DNA from: Glebionis coronaria
Lineage: Eukaryota; Streptophyta; Magnoliopsida; Asterales; Asteraceae
Direction: 5' to 3'
NCBI GenBank assembly: GCA_025667525.1
Contig: CM046874.1
Location: 282,892,880-282,956,879, forward strand
DNA: 64,000 nucleotides
The notes beneath the pieces are model-generated. The model saw only the letters and a list, made by a program, of their open reading frames with translations. It had not been told where the DNA came from and ran no database searches. Every line of letters starts with the position of its first letter. Within the stretch, counting starts at the first letter, position 1. Both the position numbers and the translations under genes were made by a program. Positions 11,240 through 21,800 of the stretch are shown here, one piece after another.

Positions 11240-13263
11240 AATCCCCTACACTTGACCATTGCAATGTCCTCATGCAATGCATTAGTTACAAAGCATGTTT
11301 ACACTTTTCATCATAATCAACCCATATTGGCCTTTATTAAAGAGATAGAAAATTATAAAAATGCAAAGCAAAGAAATTAAAAGCATACCTTGGGTTTTGA
11401 AAATGTCATGAATAATCATCATCCTCAACTTTTCACTTTCTCCAAACCAAGCTTAAAAACGAGATCATTGTTATTATAAGTTAGTAAACTAACACGAACT
11501 CATGTGGGCCAATTACTCACTTAGACTCCCTTATTCCTAGGGGTATCTCTTATATTTTATTGTTGTCTTGAATGATCACGAAGATGCATTGTTTGACTTA
11601 TTTAGATAATTATTTAGTCTGAAAATAAAGTGCACGATTTAATCAATAGTTAGCTAAAGGACCAAATCTTTTAAAACTGCTTCTCGGGATATCAGAAAGT
11701 TCATATCTTGGCATAACTTGGTTCGCGATTTGAGACCTTTCTCGGGCCGATATTTGGCAGCGACTTCATACTTCAAATCTTGAGAGACGTTCATGAAATA
11801 AAGGTCTTCTCTTCATAATTGGAATTTCTTCACTTGGGATTTTCGAGAGATTCTTCATATATGGACCACGACTTCTTCATTTTTCTCCAATCTTTATTTT
11901 GGATTTTGATATACAACGATCCGCCTCCTTTATTGACTTGGATCTATTTATCCTCATACCTTGTTAGGGTCTTTTTGGATACACTTCTCCATGACTTTTG
12001 GGGAGTTTTTGCTTTTCGTCGTGTGTCTCGATCCTTCATATTGATTTTCGATAAATGATTCTTCACATCACTTTTGGATCTTTAGCAACGAAACATAGCC
12101 CTCATGCCTTGTTAGGGCCTTTTCGGACTCGCCAATCTTCGCGCCCCGCTTCATAAGTTATGCCTTGGCTATGAACTCTCGTCATTACCGAGCAACTTTT
12201 AAACGATCTGGGGCTAGAAGCTAAGTAACTTTTCAAATCGTACAACCTTATTTATTAGCAGATAAATTTATTAGCAAGCGATGGGAGAATAGGCTTATAA
12301 TTAACTTACATAAATTCACGAAAGAATACCGACTTATAATTGGCTCTATCATCTCCCGTTCTCCACAATTTAAAATCTCAAGTAATGAGACTCGTGGATA
12401 CTTAGCCTATTAAATCAAAGTTTTGGGTTTTCGAGTCGTCTATAGGATCTTGCAAATTCTTAGACTTTTTCAAGTTTAGAAATCGCGTTTTAAAGTTCCC
12501 TTGATAAACGACTCTCTAGGATCAATTATAGGAACTTGCGAAAAGTTCTTGTTCTTAACCCGTGAGAGTTAAGACTTTCGCGTTTTATAGCTCCCTATAT
12601 AAAAGCCTAGCAAAACTTGACTTAAACACGTTAAGGATACTAGCTAGAGTAAACTCGGATTGAGTCAAAAGATTCACAACGTTTGAAAATTAAAACCACT
12701 TATTAAACATTTTATTCTAGCAAAGGAAGAAAATAACTATACAAAGATAACAACTAATAGGCCAAAATAGATCAAAAATTTTGAAAAATGTCGAAAAATT
12801 GATTTTCCGGTTAAAGTGAGGACAAATACAAGGAAAAGACCACTTAACTTCGATAGAAGTCCCCCCTACACTTAAGATAAACATTGTCCTCAATGTTTAA
12901 GCATGTGGGAGTAAACTCCCCTACACTTAGGACATTGTGCACGTTGTTTAAATCTCGCTAAGGAAAAGACAACTAAAGAGATTCCTATTTTAATATTGAG
13001 AAAATATAAAATAGTGAATCGAAAAGAGTTTAGGATAGAACCGGGAAGAAGTAGAACACGGAATCACGGGTCGTCAAGAATCATCAAGATTGGATCATTG
13101 ATGCTCGAATCCCTGATTAAGAAGTGAGGAGAGGAAATAGCAATCCAAAGGGGTCCCCCCTACACTTATGGTAGAGAAAGCGAAAAGATAGATGCATGGG
13201 TTGCCTCCCAAGAAGCGCTTGGTTTTTGTTAACCGAGTCGTGAGCTTGACTCGACCTTGATCA
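11240..13263 (-). other. Element C 3' non-coding spacer with PPT-like modules
   Basis: Collinear with the spacer of H at 55068-57092; over the roughly 210 bases compared closely (11840-12058) there are eight differences. On the element strand AAGTGTAGGGG occurs four times (plus-strand cccctacactt at 11243, 12863, 12918, 13157); the copy beside the LTR is the expected polypurine tract. A perfect hairpin AAACATTGTCCTCAATGTTT lies at 12879-12898, and a CATTGCA/TGCAATG stem at about 11258-11280. No envelope-like ORF is seen. Confidence 0.8.
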
Positions 13264-16200
13264 TTAACGGAAGTAGCATGAAACAAATCCACCCGGATCA
13301 AAGACATAGTTTTCATCCATCAATAAGCAAGAGCTTAAGGCGAACAAGGCAAGCCAAAAGAGAAGTGGCAGGGTTCCCTTAAGCAGTGGTGGAGCATAGT
13401 AGGAGCAATGATGAAGTGGTGCAAGCATGTCTTCTAAATTTCCAAAGATTTTTCCTTTTATTTCATCAGGTGGATACTGAGATGGCTTAAAGACTTCAAT
13501 ACCGGGATCGAACACCTTTTCCTTCAGGGGAAAATAGCACTCCGGCTCAGCCGAGTGTGAAGAAGATCCGCAAAGAAGCACAACCTCGTCCTCAGAAGTG
13601 GGACAAAGAGGTGTCAAATCATAAGTGCAACGGATTTCGGTGTCAACCGGTTTCTTCTCCTTGGACAAAATGCTCTTCAAATCCAAAGTAGGATCAAGAC
13701 GATAATCTTCAAAGTCCAAAGGAGGTGCATCACTCTCATGAGGGAAGTATGTGTTAAGAAATTCAGAGAAATCTTCCTCGAATGAGTAATCGTCCAAAGT
13801 AGGATCAAGTGATGGCGGAGGATCTTCATCATGGGAAGAATCGCTCGAGAGAGTATCAGCCTCATCAAAATCATCGAAAGTGGGCAGCTCGGGATACTCA
13901 GAAGTACAATCAAAATCATCCGAGTCTGAGCTAGAATCATCATCATCATAAGCATCGAAGACCGGTGACGAATCATAAATGGGAGAAGCGTCCAAAGTAG
14001 GGAGAGAATCATCCACATCATCATGAAAAAGTGGATTATCGATGCAAGAGTCGAATAGAGGATTTTCGTAGATGGTAAAGTCATCTAGCACATTAATCAT
14101 ATTCACTGATTCTCGGCCTCCAAAAGTTGTACTAGTAAGCTTCCCCATTTTGAAAACTTTTGCATCATCCCCGACTCTTAAGATTAACTCACCTTCGGCC
14201 ACATCCACTAAAGCTCGTCCGGTTCTCAAAAATGGCCGACCAAGTATTAAAGGAATACGAGGGTCCATTTCATAATCAACGACAACAAAATCGACCGGGA
14301 AAGTAAATGTGCCAACTTTGATAAACACGTCTTCGGCTATACCAACGGGGTAAGCGAGAGTGCGATTTGCAAGTTCAAGAGTCATCTTTGTTGGAGTTAG
14401 GTCGGGTAATGATAGTGTTTTCCAAACACTCAGTGGCATAAGATTAATACTAGCCCCGAGATCAGCAAGGGCAGTAAATTCTTCAGTTTTGTTGAACACG
14501 CAAGGCAACACAAAACGACCGGGATCTCCAAGCTTTTCCGGAAGTTCTCTAAGAAGGACTGCAGAGCAGTTTTCATTTAAGCGTGTGTTGGCGAGTTCAA
14601 TCAGCTTCTCCTTCTTGTTAAGCAATTCCTTAAATGATTTAACAAATTTGGGCATGTGGACAAGTGCTTCAAGAAAGCTAATGTTGAAGTTCATTTGAGA
14701 AATCATCTTGATATAGCTAGTTACTTGAGCGTCCTCCTTGTTTAGCATTTTGTTCTTGCCCAAGCGAGAAGGATAAGGGATATTAGGTTTGGGTGGTGAG
14801 GGTGCAGGTGTAGTAGGTAAAGGTTGAGATGTTGAAGGGTCATTGGCGGGAGCTTCATCACGTCGAGGCGGAGACGGTAATGGTGTACTAATACTAGGTG
14901 TAGGAGGAGTAGGGATACATGGTGGTGGAGGAGGTGTACATGATGGTGGTGGGGTAGATGGAGTGACGATGGTAGTTCCACTACGCGTAGTTATAGCACT
15001 CACATTAGCTCGCGGATTGGTGACGGTGTTTGAAGGTAGAGAACCCGAAGAAGAAGAAGGTTGAGCTTCAGGCAAGAAACTAGCCAACAGATTCTTCAAT
15101 TCAGTAGTTTGAGTGATGAAAGAGGATTGAAGATTATCACGAACCTCGGTTCGGATGTCATTACCTTGCTTCAAGATATCTCCTTTCAAATTGATTATTT
15201 GGCTCTGTAGATTCTTGATTTGCTCACCTTGAGTTCTCATGATTGTGTCAACATCGGGATTAATGGGTGGGTGTTGTTGGGTGGGTGGTTGATAAGGGTT
15301 AGAAGCACGAGGTGGGATTTGGTTTCTTCTATTGTAGTTGTTGGCGGGATTTTGGTTTTGAGGAGAAAAACCGGGTGAAAGGTAGTTGTTGGAACGGTAG
15401 CTCAGCAGATTTCTATCCCCTTGTTGTCTAGCTTGGTAATTTTCCGGTGAATAATTACCGTAAGCTGCATACACATTTTCCGGATTTCCTTGTGTAGAAG
15501 GACAATCGGTGTATGAGTGAGGACCGCCACATGTTTCACAAGGATTAGCAACCGCTTTAACTTGTTGTTGTTGTTGATTTGAAGCGAGAAGCGTAATACT
15601 TTTGCTCATTTCAGCCATCATGCGGGTGAGTTCGGTCATCTCAGGGTTTGCTGAGGTAGAAGAAACATTGACTCTCGTGTTGTTTCTAGAAGAAGCAGAG
15701 GAATCCCAGTTCTTATGATGAGTAGTCATGTTTTCAATTAACTCTCTACACTCCTCGGGTCTCCTTTTCATGAATGTGCCACCGGCGGCTGCATTGATCG
15801 TATCACGATCTCGAAAAGTCAATCCGTTGTAGAAAGTATCGATCAAGGTGACCGGAAGCATGTTGTGGTTTGGACAACGATCGATCAAGACATTATATCT
15901 CTCCCAAGCGTCGAAAAGATATTCATCAGGGTCTTGCATGAAACCGCTGATCTGATTGCGGAGGCTTGTGACCATGGATGGTGGAAAGTAGCGCGAAAGA
16001 AAGCGTTGAGTCATGTCATCCCAAGTGTGAATAAAATTCTTCGGGAGACGATCAAACCATTTCTCGGCATGATACGATAAAGTATGTGGGAAGAGTTGTA
16101 AGCGGAGAACATCCATTGTGGCACCAGGCAACTTCATGCTTTGGGTGATTGTAATGAACTTGTCGAGGTGTTTGTTGGCATCATCATCAGGCAATCCTCT

Positions 16201-16467
16201 AAAAAGGTTTGTTTGTACTTGCTGAATCATGTGGTGCTTCAACGAAAACTCAGGAGCGTTGATTTGCATCGGCGCAATCGGTCCTCCTCGTCCAAACATT
16301 GTCGGATGACAAAGTTCCTCCATGGTCCGAAGATCGGGCTGTGGAGGAGCATTGTTGTTATTATTATTATTATTGAGGTGCGGTAGTTGATTATTATTGT
16401 TAACACCTGCCATATCTAAATCTTCTTGAGGCTCGGGCTCTTGATAATTAGAAGATCTAGTACGCAT
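13264..16467 (-). CDS. Gag-protease polyprotein with acidic extension and C-terminal hydrophobic segment (element C)
   Basis: Numbered from an upstream Met at 16524 (1086 aa); I prefer Met20 (MRTRSSNYQEPEPQED), where H also begins. Gag domain about 95-265, zinc knuckle CETCGGPHSYTDC (329-341), short coiled coil 425-485, Pro-rich hinge 520-590, and a protease about 680-790 with DLGASINLMP and IPLILGRPF. Residues 805-950 are very Asp/Glu/Ser-rich, then about 100 residues I do not recognise, then a hydrophobic stretch LPLLFWLALFALSSCLL (1052-1068). RT and integrase are missing: the stop is followed by the same spacer that follows integrase in H. The frame is intact. The extension could be a remodelled linker, an envelope-like remnant, or new; I cannot decide. 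Confidence 0.9.
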   Translation of the reverse strand: MRTRSSNYQEPEPQEDLDMAGVNNNNQLPHLNNNNNNNNAPPQPDLRTMEELCHPTMFGRGGPIAPMQINAPEFSLKHHMIQQVQTNLFRGLPDDDANKHLDKFITITQSMKLPGATMDVLRLQLFPHTLSYHAEKWFDRLPKNFIHTWDDMTQRFLSRYFPPSMVTSLRNQISGFMQDPDEYLFDAWERYNVLIDRCPNHNMLPVTLIDTFYNGLTFRDRDTINAAAGGTFMKRRPEECRELIENMTTHHKNWDSSASSRNNTRVNVSSTSANPEMTELTRMMAEMSKSITLLASNQQQQQVKAVANPCETCGGPHSYTDCPSTQGNPENVYAAYGNYSPENYQARQQGDRNLLSYRSNNYLSPGFSPQNQNPANNYNRRNQIPPRASNPYQPPTQQHPPINPDVDTIMRTQGEQIKNLQSQIINLKGDILKQGNDIRTEVRDNLQSSFITQTTELKNLLASFLPEAQPSSSSGSLPSNTVTNPRANVSAITTRSGTTIVTPSTPPPSCTPPPPPCIPTPPTPSISTPLPSPPRRDEAPANDPSTSQPLPTTPAPSPPKPNIPYPSRLGKNKMLNKEDAQVTSYIKMISQMNFNISFLEALVHMPKFVKSFKELLNKKEKLIELANTRLNENCSAVLLRELPEKLGDPGRFVLPCVFNKTEEFTALADLGASINLMPLSVWKTLSLPDLTPTKMTLELANRTLAYPVGIAEDVFIKVGTFTFPVDFVVVDYEMDPRIPLILGRPFLRTGRALVDVAEGELILRVGDDAKVFKMGKLTSTTFGGRESVNMINVLDDFTIYENPLFDSCIDNPLFHDDVDDSLPTLDASPIYDSSPVFDAYDDDDSSSDSDDFDCTSEYPELPTFDDFDEADTLSSDSSHDEDPPPSLDPTLDDYSFEEDFSEFLNTYFPHESDAPPLDFEDYRLDPTLDLKSILSKEKKPVDTEIRCTYDLTPLCPTSEDEVVLLCGSSSHSAEPECYFPLKEKVFDPGIEVFKPSQYPPDEIKGKIFGNLEDMLAPLHHCSYYAPPLLKGTLPLLFWLALFALSSCLLMDENYVFDPGGFVSCYFR

Positions 16468-16688
16468 ACACCTGAAAATGCAAAAGAAAACAAAACCAAA
16501 CACAAAGACAATATATATACACAATAAAGATAAAATCTTTTTGGATTTTTGAAATTTTTAATTTTTATGGTTTTATGAATTTTTTATGCAAGAAAAATAA
16601 CGTTCACAAGTGAACGGGTCCCAAAAAGCAACGTGTCTCTCACAAAAAACTGTTGATCTTTACGAAAAGAGCCGGCAGCGGCGCCATT
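16468..16688 (-). other. Element C leader with perfect hairpin
   Basis: Between PBS and gag. CGTTCAC-AA-GTGAACG at 16601-16616 forms a perfect stem about 55 nt from the PBS. Just before the gag Met the element strand reads TTTTGCATTTTCAG|GTGTATG, an acceptor-like context also seen in H. Confidence 0.65.
16671..16686 (-). promoter_or_regulatory. Element C primer-binding site (tRNA-Asp type)
   Basis: The element strand reads TGGCGCCGCTGCCGGC, two bases inside the 5' LTR. It fits the 3' end of plant tRNA-Asp (TGGCGCCGTTGCCGG) with one mismatch in the first 15. It primes minus-strand cDNA. Confidence 0.85.
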
Positions 16689-18516
16689 TGATACAAGGCT
16701 TTTGCCCGTATAAAAATTAAGTTCGTTCTAGTATGTCTCTTCGAATTGATCTTAGCTCTCTATGTGACTTCGTTTTATTTTGGTGGAAACAAAGATGTGT
16801 CGTTGTAGTTTTGGAAATTAAAGGTGCAGAACAATTTAAGTAAAGGTGCAATTAAAATAAATCTAAGTCTAATTAAAGTAAAGTGCAAGTATTTAAAAGC
16901 GCGACTAAAATAAAAGGGCAATAAAGTAAATAACGCAAACTTGAATCTAACTAAGGCAAACTTAAAATGCAACTAAAACTAAAACTTAAACTAAGGCAAA
17001 TAAACTTAAAGTGCGATTAAGGAAAAAGGCGGGAAAAAGAAAACTTAAAATGAAAAGGCAGAAAACTAAGATTTCCCTATCCGGAATAAATCCCCTATTC
17101 GGAATATTAGGCCTATTCGGAATAACTGTCACTCATTCGGAAAGATTACCCTATTCGGAAAGTTGGTCTATTCGGAAAGTGCAGCCCTATGCGGAAAGAT
17201 CATTTATTCGGAATAAAGTGCCTACTCGGAATAATGGGTCCTATTCGGAATACTGTCACTATTCGGAAAGTCCTTCTATTCGGAAAGTACACCCTATTCG
17301 GAAAACCAGCTCTATTCGGAAAGATGTCCTTATTCGGAATAATATGCCAATTCGGAAAGATTTCCTTATTCGGAAAATCTAGAATGTTCCGAATAGCAAT
17401 TCTTAAAAACCCCTATGCGGAATAAATATTCCGAATAGCAATTCTCAAAACCCCTATGCGGAATAAAGTTCCGAATAAGCAATCTCTCAAAACCTCTATG
17501 CGGAACACTAAAATCTTCCGAATAAGCAATCTTAAAACCCCTATTCGGAATATTTCTGGGCTCGTTCCTGGGAAAAATCAGTAATCATAAAACGAAGAAC
17601 AAGGAGGATTAAAAAGGTACGAATTAATTAAAAACTTAACCAAATCAACAAAAAGATTAAACCAAACAAATAAATAAACAAATATAAAGCATCAACAGTC
17701 AATCCAAAACAATAAAACTAACAAAACTTAATCAAATCAATCAAAACCCACTTAAATAAATCAACAAAAATAAAGATCATGAACAAAAACAAATCAACAC
17801 AAAGATAAAGAAAGGAATAATGAGATTAACAAGATAAAGATAAAGCTTGACAAGAATTAAAAAGGAAAACTTACTTGAATTAAATGGTAATTAAGTGCAA
17901 GACAAGGTAATTAAAATGTGCAAGTATTTAAATTGACAAGATAATTAAAGGTGGAAGGACTAATTGTCACTATTAGCCAACAAAACAAATGATAACAATC
18001 CTAATCTATTTATAGGGGAGGATTAGGAAGCTTCCTCCCCTCCTTCATTTCTTGTTATTTGCAAGATTAAGTCCTTCCTTCATTTAATCTTCATTAATTA
18101 CGTCATTAGTCCCTTTCTTCTAATCTTTCTTTTAAGTTTGGACTTTAAGGACTTGTGGCTCGGGATATCTTTTGAACTCGTCTTTAATTTCTTCAATAAA
18201 ATAGACTTGAGTTTCTCGACTTTTGATAAACTTCCGTCTTTTGACTTTTTCTTCGATAAAACTTCAGAATTGGTCTTGGACTTCCGTTCTTTTTCCACTC
18301 TTGATTTCTCGACTCCGTCTTTCATCTTTTTCTTCAATAAAAGCCGTAAATGCCCGTGAATTCTCGTGTTTTCTCCACTTTTCATAATTTCATCCTAAAA
18401 TACAACAAAAACACAAACCACGCATAATTCCGACATAAAAGACATAAAATACACGTTTTGGTCCGGTTATTATTGTAATTAAGTGGTAGAAAAGATGGGT
18501 GTTTACACACCTATCA
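16689..18516 (-). repeat. Element C 5' LTR
   Basis: 1828 bp, near-identical to the 3' LTR. It ends ctatca, directly followed by ttttt of the TSD, after which A's leader resumes. Its own CGGAA array is at 17076-17552. Confidence 0.95.
17076..17552. repeat. Periodic CGGAA array, C 5' LTR copy
   Basis: Same array as at 9799-10275, with no copy-number change between the two LTRs, consistent with recent insertion. Confidence 0.85.
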
Positions 18517-18521
18517 TTTTT

Positions 18522-18816
18522 CAAAATTAAGCTTCACGAAAGTATTTATCTATTTTGCCTTTGATTTTTGTTTGAGATTCGAATACAATGATTGAGTAAT
18601 GACCTCCCAATCAAGTTTGTGTTTTCACACTTTTGGAGTACTTGTGAATTTATTGTTCTACGTATACAATATAGTAATAGTATTCACACAAAAAACGAAA
18701 AACCGATAATACGTATTAGTAGAGTGCTACTAATACAATAGATATTATGGCTATATATATAAAACAACAATTTCCAAATCAAAACACAACACGCCTCCCT
18801 GGCAGCGGCGCCAAAA
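18522..18816 (-). other. Element A leader, PBS-proximal part
   Basis: Continuation of A's leader on the far side of C. It contains a perfect 10-bp stem, GTATTAGTAG (18713-18722) and CTACTAATAC (18727-18736), with loop AGTG, about 60 nt from the PBS. Confidence 0.7.
18798..18813 (-). promoter_or_regulatory. Element A primer-binding site (tRNA-Asp type)
   Basis: The element strand reads TGGCGCCGCTGCCAGG, three bases inside the LTR end. It is the same class of PBS as in C and H. Confidence 0.85.
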
Positions 18817-21800
18817 TGATGTAGTGTTTTTACTACCCTTTCGGAAAAGAGAGCAAAATAGGGAAAGTATTAAGCGTCGGTTTAGGAAAACCAAGCACTA
18901 ATGACCAATTAAGTTCAAGTTCGTTTCCCAAGGAGGCAAGTGTGTTATGTTAAGATATGATTAACTTTTGTGATTATAATTTATGAAGAAAGAAAATAAA
19001 AGGGAGATTAGAAGAGAATGACGGTTACGATTGTGAATTACACTAAGACGAATAGTTGTACACATAAAACCGTAAAAAGTGACAAAATTAAAAATTTACC
19101 CTAAAAATTCCTAGAAAATTGAAATAAATCCTAAAAAATGTAATTAGAGTTTACAAAAAATCAAAATTCACTCAAACCTTTTATTTAATTAAATAATAAT
19201 TTTTTAATGCTAATTAAAGCCCAAAAAATCAATTTAATTAACAAAAAGCTCAAGATGAGATTTTTTTAATTGTAAACCTCTAAAATACCTTAACTAAATT
19301 TATAAATATTTTTGAAAATTTTAAAATTAATAAAAACTATTTTAAAAAAATTAAAAACTATTTAAACTTAAAATAATTCTAAAAATTAATCTAATGACAA
19401 TAAAAATATTCTAAAGATTGTAAGATTCCTAACTTAATGTATTGGAACTAAGAAAAATGAAAAAACCTGAAAAATCTAAATTTTAATTTTTAATAATAAA
19501 ATACTAAAAAAATATTAATAAAAATCCAAAATTTATAAAAAATTCTAAAAAGTTGCAAAATAGATTATTTTAACCTAATAAACACAGAAATGGAGTTGAA
19601 ATTACAAAAATACTTATTGGGCCTAGAAATGGGCTAAAAGTCCAAACAAACCCCTTAATGGGCTCAAATAGCCCAATAAGAAAAATGTTGTCCAATTAAG
19701 CACAAAAGCTCCTATCTGACTTAAAATTTGATTTTAAGAACAAAACTCTGAAGGCCCAAAAGCTGAAAATGTGTTTAAGCTAGCTTATTTCAAAGCAGCT
19801 TATTCTTAATGGGCTTTTTGGCCCATTAAGCTATAAGCTGATGCCATAAGCTCAAATTAGACACACAAGCTTCTTTTGAGTTACTTAAGAGATCTATAAA
19901 AAGAAAATTGGAAACAGCACAAGGAATAAGCCTGAATAAGCTAAAAGCTATCTTCACAAAACGACAAAAAAGTCGTTTTCGAGTTCTAGGCCACCCCAAG
20001 AGCTGATTCAACTTTCAAAAGCTTTTAAATGAATTAACTAAGCTTAATCAACAAAAAGTTTTTCAATAAGCACACTCAATAAGCTGGAATAAGCAGATAA
20101 GCACTTAATTAAACGTCAACCTTATGAGTTTTCTAGCAAAAAGTCAAAGCCAAGGTCTGATAAGCTCCAGATCAAATAAATGGGTCAAATGATGAAGATC
20201 TATTACAAAAAGTAAGTTGTTGCAAGTCTGGATAATCCAATTTGGCTTATTAATAAGCTGGATGACAAATTACACTAGCAAGGGCTAGTTTTGGGTGTTG
20301 AGCAGTGGAAATTTTTCCCAGTGCTTAACTTTCTTGACTTTTTGTCTTTAGTGACTTTTTGTTGGAATCAAGTTACAAACAAGGCACCCTTGTGATCAGT
20401 GAATCACAAGGAGTCAGAAACAACAAAGAAATCACACTTTCAATCAGCCAATCAGTGTAGTTAATTCGAAAGATCACCAGATCTCACACAGACATGAACA
20501 TAAGCAGTTATGAACTTAATAAGTTGTTTAAGCAAAATTCAGCCAAGCAAATTGCACCAAAAGCATACACAAGCTATATTTAATTCATATGAACATAAAT
20601 TAACAAGTTACATGCATTGGTTCAAGGCCTAAATCAAGATTCAAGCACACAAAGGTTACTGATGAACTAAGAACATGCAGTCATGAACACTTGCTGATAT
20701 ACTTGACCAACAAGCCAATTTTAAACACTCAAATCTTCAAATCAGGTTACACAAACTTTGATTTAACACCTTTTATCCCTAAACATGCATATACTCTAGG
20801 TATTTCCAAAGTTTTAGGTCAAAATCAGTCAAAACAAGTGAGATAAAGCACAATCAAGGATTTGATGTTTTAAAGCCAATAACTTGCAGGTTTTAGTACT
20901 AAACCAAGTGAATAGCAGATACAAACCCTAAACAACAACTTCCAACAACACAATAATAAGCTATGTTCTTAAACAGATAATCCCAAACACCCCTTATCTT
21001 TTTCAAATCAAATTTAAACAAGTATAAGTGTATTCCAAGGTTACCCAAGCCCAATCAAACACATCAACAGTTATAATATGCAGTATTAAGCAAGATTAAG
21101 CCACAAATTAAGCAAGAACATAAGCAATACACAAAATCACCAAAAATCAAGATTTTAAGCAGATTTTAGGTAGAAAGGTTCAAACCTCATGGATGTACAT
21201 CCACACCCACGAATTTTGAGCTTATGTGCTAGCAAGAACAAGCACAAGCTTCCATAAACAAGCCTGCTAAGATTCAACAAAGTTAGAAGCAAAATTATAA
21301 AAACAGAAAGGTGACAAATCCTTGATTAATGCAACTCTTGTACCCCACACTTGATTATCCCCAAGTTATAAGCCTCACAACACCTTGATATCACAATATC
21401 AGGATGCTATGATCCACTTATAGCCCAAGAATTCCAAGGTGTACCAAAATCTTAGCAAAATATCAAGATTTAAGAACTTTGAGCAATTTTTTGCACAAAG
21501 CCTAAGAAAACGTTTTGAGATTCAATTTTAGTAAACATGTAACATAAACAAACAGATATAAGGATTGGCACTTGGTTATTCTTCAAAGATTCAAACACTT
21601 TTCATTCATAAATGATAAAGGATTTACAGAACTTGAACAAAGGAAAAATCAAGAGCAAAAACAAATGTTGCAGTTCCTATGCCTTATATAGGCTACATTG
21701 TGAACTAGAAAGCAATAAAAAACGTAAAACCCTAGTTGGTGGGTTTCCAGATATGCCCTTGAGGGTTTTGAAGATTCTTGAACATGTGACTTTGTTTTGG

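Larger units (their letters stand above)
9412..18516 (-). mobile_element. Element C: non-autonomous gag-protease-only Athila-like element
   Basis: Two 1828-bp LTRs begin tgatac and end ctatca on the plus strand (TGATA...TATCA on the element strand). They differ at about five positions. TSD is ttttt (9407-9411 and 18517-18521). The internal 5.4 kb holds one intact ORF for gag and protease, then a 2 kb spacer; RT, RNase H and integrase are absent. Its leader, PBS and spacer resemble those of H, so an Athila relative probably supplied the missing enzymes. Nearly identical LTRs show recent transposition, so the short form itself was mobile. Confidence 0.92.

Noticed and set aside
11819..12058. 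A plus-strand ORF of 71-79 codons conserved between the spacers of C and H (55673-55888)
   Set aside because: All eight base differences change the amino acid and none is silent, the opposite of protein conservation. It is antisense to the element; the DNA, not the protein, is conserved.
11240..13263. Envelope-like ORF in the Athila 3' spacer
   Set aside because: Athila elements can carry one, but the spacers of A, C and H have no long frame or conserved protein-like pattern.
16671..16686. tRNA-like matches (PBS sites at 16671, 18798, 36956, 51582, 62969)
   Set aside because: Only the 3' end of the tRNA complement is present, at the correct place beside LTRs; these are primer-binding sites, not tRNA genes.
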